Assembly (NCBI GenBank): GCA_007859835.1
Contig: SJPJ01000002.1
Span: 204,744 to 268,743 of the forward strand
Length of the DNA stretch: 64,000 bases
Source of the DNA: Novipirellula herctigrandis
GTDB lineage: Bacteria; Planctomycetota; Planctomycetia; Pirellulales; Pirellulaceae
Direction: 5' to 3'
Part shown: positions 7,782 to 16,208 of the stretch, one piece after another
Position numbering within the stretch: position 1 is the stretch's first letter
Layout of the letters: each line of letters opens with the position of its first letter
Position numbers and translations under genes: made by a program
The notes under the pieces: model-generated
The model's input: only the letters and a program-made list of their open reading frames with translations
Databases searched by the model: none
Told to the model about the DNA's origin: nothing

Positions 7782-8837
7782 TCAAATGTCGGCACTCATC
7801 ACCCAATCAATTGTCTCCTGCAACGAAACGGTCGCCATGGCGATTGCCGTATCGCAAACACCGTAGTAGAGGTGCAAACGGTCATTCACAGCGACGGCTG
7901 CTGTGGGAAAAATAACGTTTGGGATATAGAGTCCAAATTTTTCGTAGTACGTTTCAGGCTCCATTAAATAATTCGCCGGGCGCCGTATTACCTTAGCTGG
8001 ATCCTCTAAATCCAACATCATTGCTCCGAGCCGATACACCACCCGCCGCGTTGTTTCGTCTTGCATCTCGACACCATGGTGAAATGCCAACCAGCCATGC
8101 TCGGTCTTGATCGGCGGGGTACTCATCCCCATTCGACTGCTTTCCCATTTGAATCGTGGCACGTCGATCAATTCCGGCTGTGACCATTGATGCAGATCTT
8201 CCGAATAGCTAATCCACGCAGTAGGTCGAGCCGTTCCGTAGGCCTCACCAACGAACTGAAGCGGCCGACGAAACGCGGCGAAACGGCCACCGATCTTTCC
8301 AGGAAACAAAATCACATCACGATCGTCGATCTCTTTCGGTGTCGCCCAACTGTAATGGCTCCAATCTCGCAAGTTTTCGGACCGAAGAATGCCGGTGCGA
8401 GTCATATTTTCAGTAGGATCACCGGAGTGTCCCTCGCACTTTGGCTCGAATGACTCGGGAACACCGACGCCCGTTGGGTGTGAATCCCAAGCGAAGGGTC
8501 GATAGGCATAGGTCATGTAATAGACGCCGTCGATTTTGACGATACGAGGGTCTTGCACACTGCCAAGTTCGCTGCCCGCCATCGCGGGCGTAAACACAGG
8601 TTGGTCGCTAACGTGTTCAAAATGGACACCATCGCGACTTTGCAACATTCCGATGTAGCAAATGAACGGGCGAAGTTGCCCGGCGGTTCGCTCAAACATG
8701 GTGAAGACGCCGTCTTCGTAATGAACCGCGGGATTAAACACCGTCGCCATTCGCCAGGAATATTTCCCGGGTGTGACAATGGGATTCGCCGGGCAACGGA
8801 CGACCTTTGGAGGCTGTGTTTCCATGGTGATACTCAC
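7782..8837 (-). CDS. Glycoside hydrolase family 130-like enzyme
   Basis: 351 residues, no signal peptide, cytoplasmic. The five-bladed beta-propeller pattern of GH130 is visible: NPIVTP, then WRMATVFNPAVHYEDGVF, MLQSRDGVHFEH, SVQDPRIVKIDGVYYMTY and a late HHG segment. GH130 members phosphorolyse or hydrolyse beta-mannosides such as mannosyl-glucose or mannosyl-N-acetylglucosamine; which one applies here cannot be read. The GTG start overlaps the TGA of the SSS symporter by four bases, so import and cleavage are probably coupled. An internal ATG at 8825 is the alternative start. Confidence 0.8.
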   Translation of the reverse strand: MSITMETQPPKVVRCPANPIVTPGKYSWRMATVFNPAVHYEDGVFTMFERTAGQLRPFICYIGMLQSRDGVHFEHVSDQPVFTPAMAGSELGSVQDPRIVKIDGVYYMTYAYRPFAWDSHPTGVGVPESFEPKCEGHSGDPTENMTRTGILRSENLRDWSHYSWATPKEIDDRDVILFPGKIGGRFAAFRRPLQFVGEAYGTARPTAWISYSEDLHQWSQPELIDVPRFKWESSRMGMSTPPIKTEHGWLAFHHGVEMQDETTRRVVYRLGAMMLDLEDPAKVIRRPANYLMEPETYYEKFGLYIPNVIFPTAAVAVNDRLHLYYGVCDTAIAMATVSLQETIDWVMSADI

Positions 8838-10747
8838 TCAACGACGACGTGTTCATCAAACTGGTGCAAACGGTCCCACCAAGTGAATTTCATAATCAAT
8901 GAAGTAACAGCCAATACTCCAAGCGAAACGAAGAACATATCCCAGTGGCGAATTACCAGTGCTACCGGAACGATAATCAGCATCAATTGCCACACGATTC
9001 CGATCGCAACATTCAACATGTCCATCCCGAAGCTGTGGTTTTTCTCGACGCTAGGGTGATCCATTCTGACTTTCTGGTAAATCGGGTCCCAAAAACCCCA
9101 TGGTCGAACGTCGTAATAGAATTTCTTGAGAACCTCCTCGTCATCGGGCGGCGTCATCAAGGTGGCGACGACCGAAACGACTGCTGCCACCGGAGCGGTC
9201 ACGAAGAATGAATACATGTCCTCGATTTGCAATAGGTTCGCCTCGTTAAGCATTTTGAAACCGATCGCTGCAACGACGCCTGCAATCATACCGGCGAAGT
9301 AACCATATCCGTTAAACCGCCACCAATGCCACTTCAAAATGTTCGGCACCGCGTAGCCACCGTAGAGTGCGAATGTCAACCATTTGGTAATGTCATCGAT
9401 CGACTCGATCGAAAGCGCAAAGGCGATCCCCACGACGACAAGCAAGATCGATGCCAAATAACTAATCACGACATAACGACGCGGCGTAGCGTTTGGGTTG
9501 ATGTAACGTTTGTAAATGTCGTTTACCACATAGGCTGCCCCAGCATTCACGGTTGAATCGAACGTGCTCATAAATGCGGCGAGCAAACCAGCGACCAGAA
9601 AACCGGTCAAGCCGACCGGTACGAATTCACGAATGACAAATGGCAAAATTTGCTCAAAGTCAAAACTGCCGCCGTCGGCCGTCATCTCGCGGACCATCGG
9701 CGCAAAGAACACTAATCCTAATACGGCAATACCACTAATCATCAAGAACCGCGGTATCAGTTGGACAATCGACATCCACCAATTTTCCAATGCAGCCTCA
9801 CGAGCATTCCGGACTGATAATTGATGCTGCATTCCGTAACCCGGAGTTGGCCCCGCCATGCTGACCATCAACCCCTTGCCGAACATGATTGCGATAATCA
9901 AACCGAACCAGTCATAGTTATCGGACTTGATCTTTTCGTTCAGGCCTTCGATATGTCCGCTCCAATCTAAATTCATTTGCCAGCCCAACTGCAAACTGTC
10001 CCAACCCTCTGGGGTTGCCGCATCCAATGCTTCGCGTGAAACGTGACTCATCGCAATGTAGGCGATAAAAACCGATGTTACCGTCAAAATTGCGAACTGG
10101 ATCAAGTCGGTCAGCACAACGCTATACCATCCACCTAGGAGCAGGTAGGCCAACGTGAAAACCAAGATCCCGATCGCATAGGAATCCGCACTCGACATTA
10201 CCCCGATGGACAAATCCCATGGGAAAAACACAACTGCAAATCGACCAATTCCCTCGTAAGCCAAACAAAGAAACCCAACGGAAACGACAATCGCATAAAC
10301 CACAACGCTGATGTGCGACAACCTCCCCGCCCGCCCAGTGCCGAAGCGTGTCTTCATCCATTCCGCACCGGTCAGTACATTCGACTTTCGAATCCATGGC
10401 CCCAAATAGACTTGCCGAAACACTCGATCAAACAGTGGCCAAATCCAAGGGATGAATGCACTCTTGACGCCATAGGTAAAGAACGCCGCAACGAACCACA
10501 TCGTTCCGGCGATGTCGAAGCCGCTCGCCCCATGCGACGTACCGATTACCCACCATGGCAAACTTTTGCCCGCCAAAAAATAGGAATCAATGTCTTCGGA
10601 AGCACGTTTGGAAAGAACCCAGCCAGCGACCAAGATCAACAGACAGTAACTGACAATGATGACGACATCGATCCAGTGGAGCGAGATCGCGGTTGATGGA
10701 TCGTTTTCCGCGATCAACATCAGAGGGAGGACAAGCCGTCCAATCAT
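8834..10747 (-). CDS. Sodium:solute symporter (SSS family)
   Basis: 637 residues with about 14 hydrophobic segments. The early part IDSYFLAGKSLPWWVIGTSH is the SSS signature, followed by GASGFDIAGTMW and GAEWMKTRFG. SSS carriers use the sodium gradient to import sugars, amino acids or other organic solutes. The overlapping GH130 gene argues for a sugar or glycoside. A GGAAGG site lies about ten bases before the ATG. A hairpin is present further upstream, between this gene and tRNA-His. Confidence 0.9.
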   Translation of the reverse strand: MIGRLVLPLMLIAENDPSTAISLHWIDVVIIVSYCLLILVAGWVLSKRASEDIDSYFLAGKSLPWWVIGTSHGASGFDIAGTMWFVAAFFTYGVKSAFIPWIWPLFDRVFRQVYLGPWIRKSNVLTGAEWMKTRFGTGRAGRLSHISVVVYAIVVSVGFLCLAYEGIGRFAVVFFPWDLSIGVMSSADSYAIGILVFTLAYLLLGGWYSVVLTDLIQFAILTVTSVFIAYIAMSHVSREALDAATPEGWDSLQLGWQMNLDWSGHIEGLNEKIKSDNYDWFGLIIAIMFGKGLMVSMAGPTPGYGMQHQLSVRNAREAALENWWMSIVQLIPRFLMISGIAVLGLVFFAPMVREMTADGGSFDFEQILPFVIREFVPVGLTGFLVAGLLAAFMSTFDSTVNAGAAYVVNDIYKRYINPNATPRRYVVISYLASILLVVVGIAFALSIESIDDITKWLTFALYGGYAVPNILKWHWWRFNGYGYFAGMIAGVVAAIGFKMLNEANLLQIEDMYSFFVTAPVAAVVSVVATLMTPPDDEEVLKKFYYDVRPWGFWDPIYQKVRMDHPSVEKNHSFGMDMLNVAIGIVWQLMLIIVPVALVIRHWDMFFVSLGVLAVTSLIMKFTWWDRLHQFDEHVVVE

Positions 10748-10769
10748 TGTCGGTAGACCTTCCTAGCAG

Positions 10770-10794
10770 GCCAAAATCCTAAACTAATTTTGGC
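10770..10794 (-). terminator. Hairpin between tRNA-His and the symporter gene
   Basis: GCCAAAAT (10770-10777) pairs perfectly with ATTTTGGC (10787-10794) across a 9-base loop. It is about 90 bases beyond the 3' end of tRNA-His and about 20 bases before the symporter start. It may end the tRNA transcript or structure the symporter leader. No T tract follows. Confidence 0.35.
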
Positions 10795-10880
10795 ATTGAA
10801 TCAGAACGTCGTACGGGCAAAGTCATCGGTATCACTTTGTGCCGTAAGTCGCGATAAAATTCGGCAGGACTTGAGAAAGG

Positions 10881-10955
10881 GGTGGATGAGGGGACTCGAA
10901 CCCCCGACTTTCGGAACCACAATCCGACGCTCTAACCAACTGAGCTACAACCACC
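10881..10955 (-). tRNA. tRNA-His (GTG)
   Basis: On the minus strand a full cloverleaf of 75 bases is present. It has the extra 5' G (G-1) opposite C73 that marks tRNA-His, D arm GCTC/GAGC, anticodon arm TCGGA-TTGTGGT-TCCGA with anticodon GTG, a 5-base variable region and T loop TTCGAGT. CCA is not encoded. The acceptor stem has a T-T mismatch at the fifth pair. It sits between the kinase and symporter genes, all on the minus strand. Confidence 0.93.
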
Positions 10956-11006
10956 GCATCGACGAAAAGAGATAATCTCCCACGCCTTGAAAAGGTAAAT
11001 TTATCT

Positions 11007-12965
11007 TCAGCCCTCTTGTTGGTCAACGGCCTGTATCAAAGGGTTTTCCAAATCTTGCGGAGTCGGCATTTTCGGGGCCGCATATTCCCCCCACCACGCA
11101 CTTGCTAACTGCTGTGTCCATTTTCCAGCACATTCGCACTGCCTCAGAGCCAGCTGAAGCTCGCTGGCTGACCCGTAGCGATTCGCCGGGTTTTTCGCGA
11201 GGCACCGCATCACGACTCGCCCTAAATCGTCTGGAATATTAGGTCGCAGCTCTGAGGGTCGCTTGGGCATCTGGTTCAATTGAGCCATCATCGTTTCAAA
11301 AGCCGTTTCCCGTGATAGTGGCGTTTGCCCCGTAAGCAAGTAGTACGCGACGGTACCAACGCTGTACAAATCGGTTCGAGCGTCAATCGAATCGGGCGTC
11401 GCAATCTGCTCTGGCGCCATATATTCGGGCGTCCCGGCAATCCCCCTTGCCGGTCGCCGCAGAGCGGACTCGACTGTTTGAGGCAATTTCGCCGCCTCCG
11501 CGGCCGCGTCAAGATCGATTTGTCGAACGACTCCAAAATCGAGCAACTTTCCAAAATCGAGAATCCCTCCTCGCTCGGAAGCAAAAATATTCGCAGGCTT
11601 AACGTCACGATGTATCAAACCGGCTTGGTGAGCTTCTTGAAGTGCTGCACAAACTTGCATCAGGAAGTGAACCACTCGCGCCGGAGGCAGTGGACCGGAG
11701 AGCTCGACGATTTGCCGTAGGTTCATCCCGGGCAACAACTCCATCGCAAAGAAAAAGACGCCGTCTTTGGTTTGCCCAAAGTCATAGACTTGGATCGTAT
11801 GCGGATGAGTTAGTTTTGCGGTCGAACGCACTTCCCGTTCGAATCGCACAAGCGCTCGATCGTCGTCACTTCGTTCGGGTTGAATCAGCTTGACCGCACA
11901 ATTTCTCTTGAGCAATAAATGCTCCGCTTCAAAGACTTGTCCCATCCCACCTTGGCCAATCAACCGAGTAATTCGGTACTGAGCCAATTGCCGAGCCTGA
12001 AATGCGGTTAAGCGAGCCCCGTGTATCAAATGAGCCGCGTAAATTGCGATACAAGCGGCAAGCAAAGCTCCCGGAATCGGTTGACCGTAATCATCAAGAG
12101 CAAGAAGTACCGAAACGTTCGGATCAATCCACCCAGAGAACTTCGTCACGAGCGATGGTATGAGTACCGCAGGGAGCAGGATTGCGGCGGCACGTGGCCA
12201 CGTGTTCGGCATGAAGATCCCGTAAATCAGGATCACCAATGACCATGAAAAGCAATTCCAATTATTGATACTGATGATCATTATTGCATCAGCGAGCGCG
12301 GACGCATCGAGCAACAGGCGAGTGCTGACCACCACCAACAACATACTGACAACCGTCAACACAGCCCATTCAGCAAATCGAATTTGGGCAAGCGACAAAT
12401 CACGTTTTCGTTGTAGCACAAGGCCGCATCCGAGTGTCACGACCAAACCTGCAATGCGGACACCGTAGCCATACGCTGCATAACGGTAGGTGAGAAGTCG
12501 AAACATCGACAGGATAATCAACCCCGACATCACATAGGCAATGACGATTAGCCGCCGACGCAGAATATTTCGATTGTCTTCCCAAATATCACTGAGCACT
12601 AAATAGGGATCAGCGTCACTCGGCAATGCGTGAGAAACCGCTCGTCGAACGGGTTTTGAAACGCGGCCCCGATCTGGTTGGTGAACGGTCCCAGCTGGGT
12701 AGTCAGCCTCAGGCTGATGAACGGTACCGGGCTGATGGACGGGCCCACTTCGAGCGGCGGACTCGCGTTGAGTAGCTGTTTCCGAAGGTGGCGGATCTGC
12801 TAACAATGTCTCCTGGAAATGATGACCAAGCAGCGACATCACTTCGCGGCGAATCTCAGGCGCATCGGCGCAACGCTCTTGGACGAACTTATCACGATCG
12901 GACGCCTCCAGCTCGACCGCTTGGATGAATAACTCTTTGACAAGTTGATGCTGTTTCGTGTTCAA
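11007..12965 (-). CDS. Membrane Ser/Thr protein kinase with C-terminal kinase domain
   Basis: 652 residues. The N-terminal 130 residues are soluble and include a VHQP-containing repeat near 76-98. About six transmembrane segments fill 135-315. The kinase domain lies at 330-600: GQGGMGQVFEAE glycine loop, CAVKL lysine, HRDVKPANI at 452-460, LDFG and GTPEYMAPEQ. All catalytic residues are present. The kinase-last order is unusual, because most bacterial Hanks kinases have the domain first. TTG start overlaps the stop of the sigma factor gene by four bases, so the kinase probably belongs to that regulatory unit. Confidence 0.9.
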   Translation of the reverse strand: MNTKQHQLVKELFIQAVELEASDRDKFVQERCADAPEIRREVMSLLGHHFQETLLADPPPSETATQRESAARSGPVHQPGTVHQPEADYPAGTVHQPDRGRVSKPVRRAVSHALPSDADPYLVLSDIWEDNRNILRRRLIVIAYVMSGLIILSMFRLLTYRYAAYGYGVRIAGLVVTLGCGLVLQRKRDLSLAQIRFAEWAVLTVVSMLLVVVSTRLLLDASALADAIMIISINNWNCFSWSLVILIYGIFMPNTWPRAAAILLPAVLIPSLVTKFSGWIDPNVSVLLALDDYGQPIPGALLAACIAIYAAHLIHGARLTAFQARQLAQYRITRLIGQGGMGQVFEAEHLLLKRNCAVKLIQPERSDDDRALVRFEREVRSTAKLTHPHTIQVYDFGQTKDGVFFFAMELLPGMNLRQIVELSGPLPPARVVHFLMQVCAALQEAHQAGLIHRDVKPANIFASERGGILDFGKLLDFGVVRQIDLDAAAEAAKLPQTVESALRRPARGIAGTPEYMAPEQIATPDSIDARTDLYSVGTVAYYLLTGQTPLSRETAFETMMAQLNQMPKRPSELRPNIPDDLGRVVMRCLAKNPANRYGSASELQLALRQCECAGKWTQQLASAWWGEYAAPKMPTPQDLENPLIQAVDQQEG

Positions 12966-13537
12966 GACGCTGTCTCACCCGATAGTTCGCGACGAAGCCA
13001 TGCACGAACCATTGTCCACTCCGATTCAACCGTTCTTTTCGAAACGCCGATCACTTCGGCTACTTCTTCGATTGTCAATCCGCCAAAAAACCGAAGTTCG
13101 ACAATCTCGGCTTGGCGCGAATCGATTTCGCCTAACTTCGTCAATGCGGCTTCGACAGCCAGCACGTCTTCGTCGTTTCGCATTGTTACTTTTAAATCGT
13201 CTTCGAGCGGTATCCGTTGTGCCTCACCGCCTCGCTTGATCCGTTTTCGGCTTCGCGCGTGATCCACCAAAATTCGCCGCATCATCTTCGCACCAATCGC
13301 AAAAAAATGCGTCTTGCCTCGCCAATTGACTCGCGTTTGGTCCGCCATCCGCAAATAGGTTTCATTGACAAGCGCAGTCGGTTGGAGCGTGTGACCGGGA
13401 GCTTCCTGGCTAAGCATGTTACGAGCGAGATACCGCAATCGGTCATAAACCAACGGCATCAAACGCTCCGCAGCGTCTTTGTCACCGTCGGCAACATCGG
13501 ACAAAGTCGCGGCGACATCGATTTCGTCCGGATTCAT
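12962..13537 (-). CDS. ECF sigma factor (planctomycete Sigma70_ECF type)
   Basis: 191 residues. Region 2 is near the N-terminus (DRLRYLARNML). Region 4 contains IVELRFFGGLTIEEVAEVIG followed by VSKRTVESEW, the helix-turn-helix that reads the -35 element. The pattern matches the Sigma70_ECF family expanded in planctomycetes. It overlaps the Ser/Thr kinase gene by four bases; in such pairs the kinase is thought to control the sigma factor in place of a classical anti-sigma factor (inference). A second ECF gene lies divergently 218 bases away. Confidence 0.92.
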   Translation of the reverse strand: MNPDEIDVAATLSDVADGDKDAAERLMPLVYDRLRYLARNMLSQEAPGHTLQPTALVNETYLRMADQTRVNWRGKTHFFAIGAKMMRRILVDHARSRKRIKRGGEAQRIPLEDDLKVTMRNDEDVLAVEAALTKLGEIDSRQAEIVELRFFGGLTIEEVAEVIGVSKRTVESEWTMVRAWLRRELSGETAS

Positions 13538-13631
13538 TGGGTACGGCCTATAGATGTGTTGAACTCGCGGTGCCTGAGAGTGGCTGCCATAAAGGCTTCG
13601 TTTGGTTCTCGCGGAAATAAAAAGAGTTGCG

Positions 13632-13645
13632 AATTTTTAAAAATT
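13632..13645. promoter_or_regulatory. 14-bp A/T palindrome between divergent sigma genes
   Basis: AATTTTTAAAAATT is a perfect palindrome about 95 bases from one ECF start and 110 from the other. It could be an operator, an UP element or a bendable spacer. The rest of the 218-base region also holds an AGGCC/GGCCT stem enclosing CGCG/CGCG just before the plus-strand gene. No clear -35/-10 pair was found. Confidence 0.35.
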
Positions 13646-13755
13646 AGACCTGCGGACAACTCTTTATCGCGCCGCGTATCCCCTTGAAGGCCCTCGACGC
13701 GAACAACGCGAAAGGCCTCTTCACACACAGCACTCTACTTTAGCAGAGTTTTACG

Positions 13756-14424
13756 ATGCAATCGACGACCGATTTCCAAAGCCATTCGCATCTATCCACT
13801 TACCTTTCTCAGTCCGATAGCGAGTTGATCGCATCGACACTGATGGGCGACAAAGCGGCATACGACACCATCGTGGCTCGCTACCAGGAGCGATTGACGA
13901 TGTCGATTTGGAACAAAGTCGGATGTCATGAATTGGCAGAAGACATCGTTCAGGACGCATTCCTAAACGCTTACCGCCACCTGCATTCGTTTCGCAATCA
14001 TGCCCAATTCTATACATGGCTTTACAGAATTGCACTAAATTCACGCCGGAATTATCTGAACAAGGGCCGCCACGTTCTTTCAATGGACGCTTTGACAAAG
14101 CACCATGATCAAACCGCCGACCCAAAGCAAATACCGCCCGTGGATATTGCCGAGCGAGTGGAAGATTGCATACGGGTTCGCGATGCACTTTCGAAACTGG
14201 ATGAGGACCACCGCCGAATTTTGATACTGCGTGAATTTGAGGGGTATAACTACCAAATGATCGCTGAGCAACTGCAGGTAAAGACAGGAACAGTACGAAG
14301 CCGTTTGTCGCGAGCACGCGCAAAGCTACGGAACGAACTTGATGGCTACATTGGTGGCAAAACGGCCCCGGATGAAACATCGATGGCCGAAGTCATGAAG
14401 GAAAGTAGCTTGATCTTGAATTGA
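13756..14424 (+). CDS. ECF sigma factor (RpoE-like)
   Basis: 222 residues with the classic two-domain layout. Region 2 includes ELAEDIVQDAFLNAYRHLHS and FYTWLYRIALN. After a linker comes region 4, ILILREFEGYNYQMIAEQL followed by TGTVRSRLSRARAKL. No membrane segment and no adjacent anti-sigma factor on the same strand. Target promoters are unknown. It is divergent from the ECF/kinase pair, so shared control is possible. Confidence 0.92.
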   Translation: MQSTTDFQSHSHLSTYLSQSDSELIASTLMGDKAAYDTIVARYQERLTMSIWNKVGCHELAEDIVQDAFLNAYRHLHSFRNHAQFYTWLYRIALNSRRNYLNKGRHVLSMDALTKHHDQTADPKQIPPVDIAERVEDCIRVRDALSKLDEDHRRILILREFEGYNYQMIAEQLQVKTGTVRSRLSRARAKLRNELDGYIGGKTAPDETSMAEVMKESSLILN

Positions 14425-14495
14425 ATGTCTTTGTCTTAGCTTGCAGTGTGCCGCCATGGGCGGAGCAAAAGGCAGCAAAAAAGCAATCAAATGAA

Positions 14496-16058
14496 TCAAT
14501 AATTCTGCAATAGGTTGAGCATTTTTCGGTCAAGTTTGTGGCCATGAAATTCTTCGTACTCAACGTCGTCTCGACCGCTGTCAAGCACACCGAAGGACCC
14601 TCGAAAATTCCATAACGCCCAACCGAAATCGGCTCGCTCCCAATTCTGTAAACAATCTTCCATCCAACGAAGCACTACATCGTGTGGCGTTCGATTGTGA
14701 CAACCAAATTCGCCAACCATCACCCCCACTCCTTGTTCACTTGCCGCTTTCCATGGAACGATGGTGGTGTCCCATAGCCAGTTAGCGTTTTCGGAAACGT
14801 CAAAACGGAATGGCATATCACGGTTGCGCGGATCGTAAGTGCCTTTGGCAACCGGTTTGCCCCACTCGGTTCTTAGATCTACCACGTCGAGATGTGCGTC
14901 TTTGCCAAACCCAATTTGAGTAATCGAAGCCCAATCCCCTTCGGCCACCATTACCTCGACTTGCTTTGTCCCCGCAGGGATAACCATTTCATAGTCGCGG
15001 TCATAGATGTTCTGGTAGGTATTCCATTGCTCCATGAACTGCACCGTTTTCCATTCACCTTCTCCAGGCCCGCAAACAAGGCTTTTCTCCCAAATCGCTT
15101 CTCCGTCCGCTTTCACGACCAATTTAGCACGAGACGAAACGGTACCGACTCGCAACCGCATCGGCGTTGCCGCTTGAAAGTCACCCTGAATCGTTATTGG
15201 GCCCATCGCGTCGGGTGACATTTCAGGCTTGGTGGGTGCGTACAGGGTTCCATAGGCTAGCCACCGAGGCCATTGTGGTGGGACAGTATTGGGAAGGTTA
15301 ACCCAACTTGCTTGGTAGTGCGTCACATCCATCGGCGTGTAACCGCGAGTCGCTTGGGCGATGTCGAGTTCGGCCAACTCAGGTATCGGTTTCGTTCCCC
15401 AACTCAGTCCGTCCGACAAAATCAGGCGTTTGGGGTCTTCACTGCGAATCGCCTCGGCCATTTGTTTGACGACCGCCAAGTAATCTTCCGTGGAAACATC
15501 CGATGGTTCGTTGAATAGATTAAAACTAAGGTACTGATTCGGCACGTCCCGATATCGTTTGGCAAACATGGCCCAATGCTTCGCACAAACTCGCTGCGTC
15601 TCGGCGTCAGTCCACAACACAGTCGGTTCAGCAGGCTTTGCAACGGTGTAGCCAGGAGCTCGATGGAAATTGACCAACACGTGGATCGAATACTTCTTGC
15701 CCCAGGCGACCGCTTGATCAATGTCTTTGAGTTGGGCTTCGTTAAATTGGTTCCAATCGCCATCTTGGATCCAAACGCGGTAGTCCATTGGCAACCGCAC
15801 GAAGTTGAACCCAAGCTCATGAATCAACTTGAAATCGCTTTCTTGAAACGGTGGATTGGTTCCGGACAAATAGAACTTTTCCAGCAAGTTAAAACCTCGC
15901 CATCGAGGTAACTTGTGCGGCGTTGGCTCGGGAAGATCGCTTACACCCGAACCGACCGACGGTTTCGTTGCCGTCTGCGCATGAGTCACGACTGGGGAAT
16001 TTAAGGAGTAAAGAACCAGAACGATGGCAATCGTTCCGCAGCGCAAGATACCATTCAT
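14496..16058 (-). CDS. Secreted glycoside hydrolase family 5 (cellulase-like)
   Basis: 520 residues with a signal peptide (about 1-27, ending THAQ). The GH5 barrel is recognised by RGFNLLEKF, NFVRLPMDYRVW, the acid/base Glu184 in FNLFNEPSD and the nucleophile Glu450 in MVGEFGCHN. Between them, at about 288-395, is an insert that reads like a beta-sandwich carbohydrate-binding module. The last part (WALWNFRGSFGVLDSGR) is typical of GH5 enzymes acting on beta-1,4 glucans or mannans. The exact substrate is not predictable. Transcribed alone. Confidence 0.85.
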   Translation of the reverse strand: MNGILRCGTIAIVLVLYSLNSPVVTHAQTATKPSVGSGVSDLPEPTPHKLPRWRGFNLLEKFYLSGTNPPFQESDFKLIHELGFNFVRLPMDYRVWIQDGDWNQFNEAQLKDIDQAVAWGKKYSIHVLVNFHRAPGYTVAKPAEPTVLWTDAETQRVCAKHWAMFAKRYRDVPNQYLSFNLFNEPSDVSTEDYLAVVKQMAEAIRSEDPKRLILSDGLSWGTKPIPELAELDIAQATRGYTPMDVTHYQASWVNLPNTVPPQWPRWLAYGTLYAPTKPEMSPDAMGPITIQGDFQAATPMRLRVGTVSSRAKLVVKADGEAIWEKSLVCGPGEGEWKTVQFMEQWNTYQNIYDRDYEMVIPAGTKQVEVMVAEGDWASITQIGFGKDAHLDVVDLRTEWGKPVAKGTYDPRNRDMPFRFDVSENANWLWDTTIVPWKAASEQGVGVMVGEFGCHNRTPHDVVLRWMEDCLQNWERADFGWALWNFRGSFGVLDSGRDDVEYEEFHGHKLDRKMLNLLQNY

Positions 16059-16208
16059 CGCGGACAGCCTTTCTGCACAATGGCAAGGTGGGATTCAGGT
16101 GGGGCAAGACGACGGCATACCGGATTGTATCCGGAGTCCGCTTGTCCAACATTGTACTACTGAATCCGTGGCAGGCTAGCTAGCGATTCAACGCCGAGCG
16201 TAATCGAC

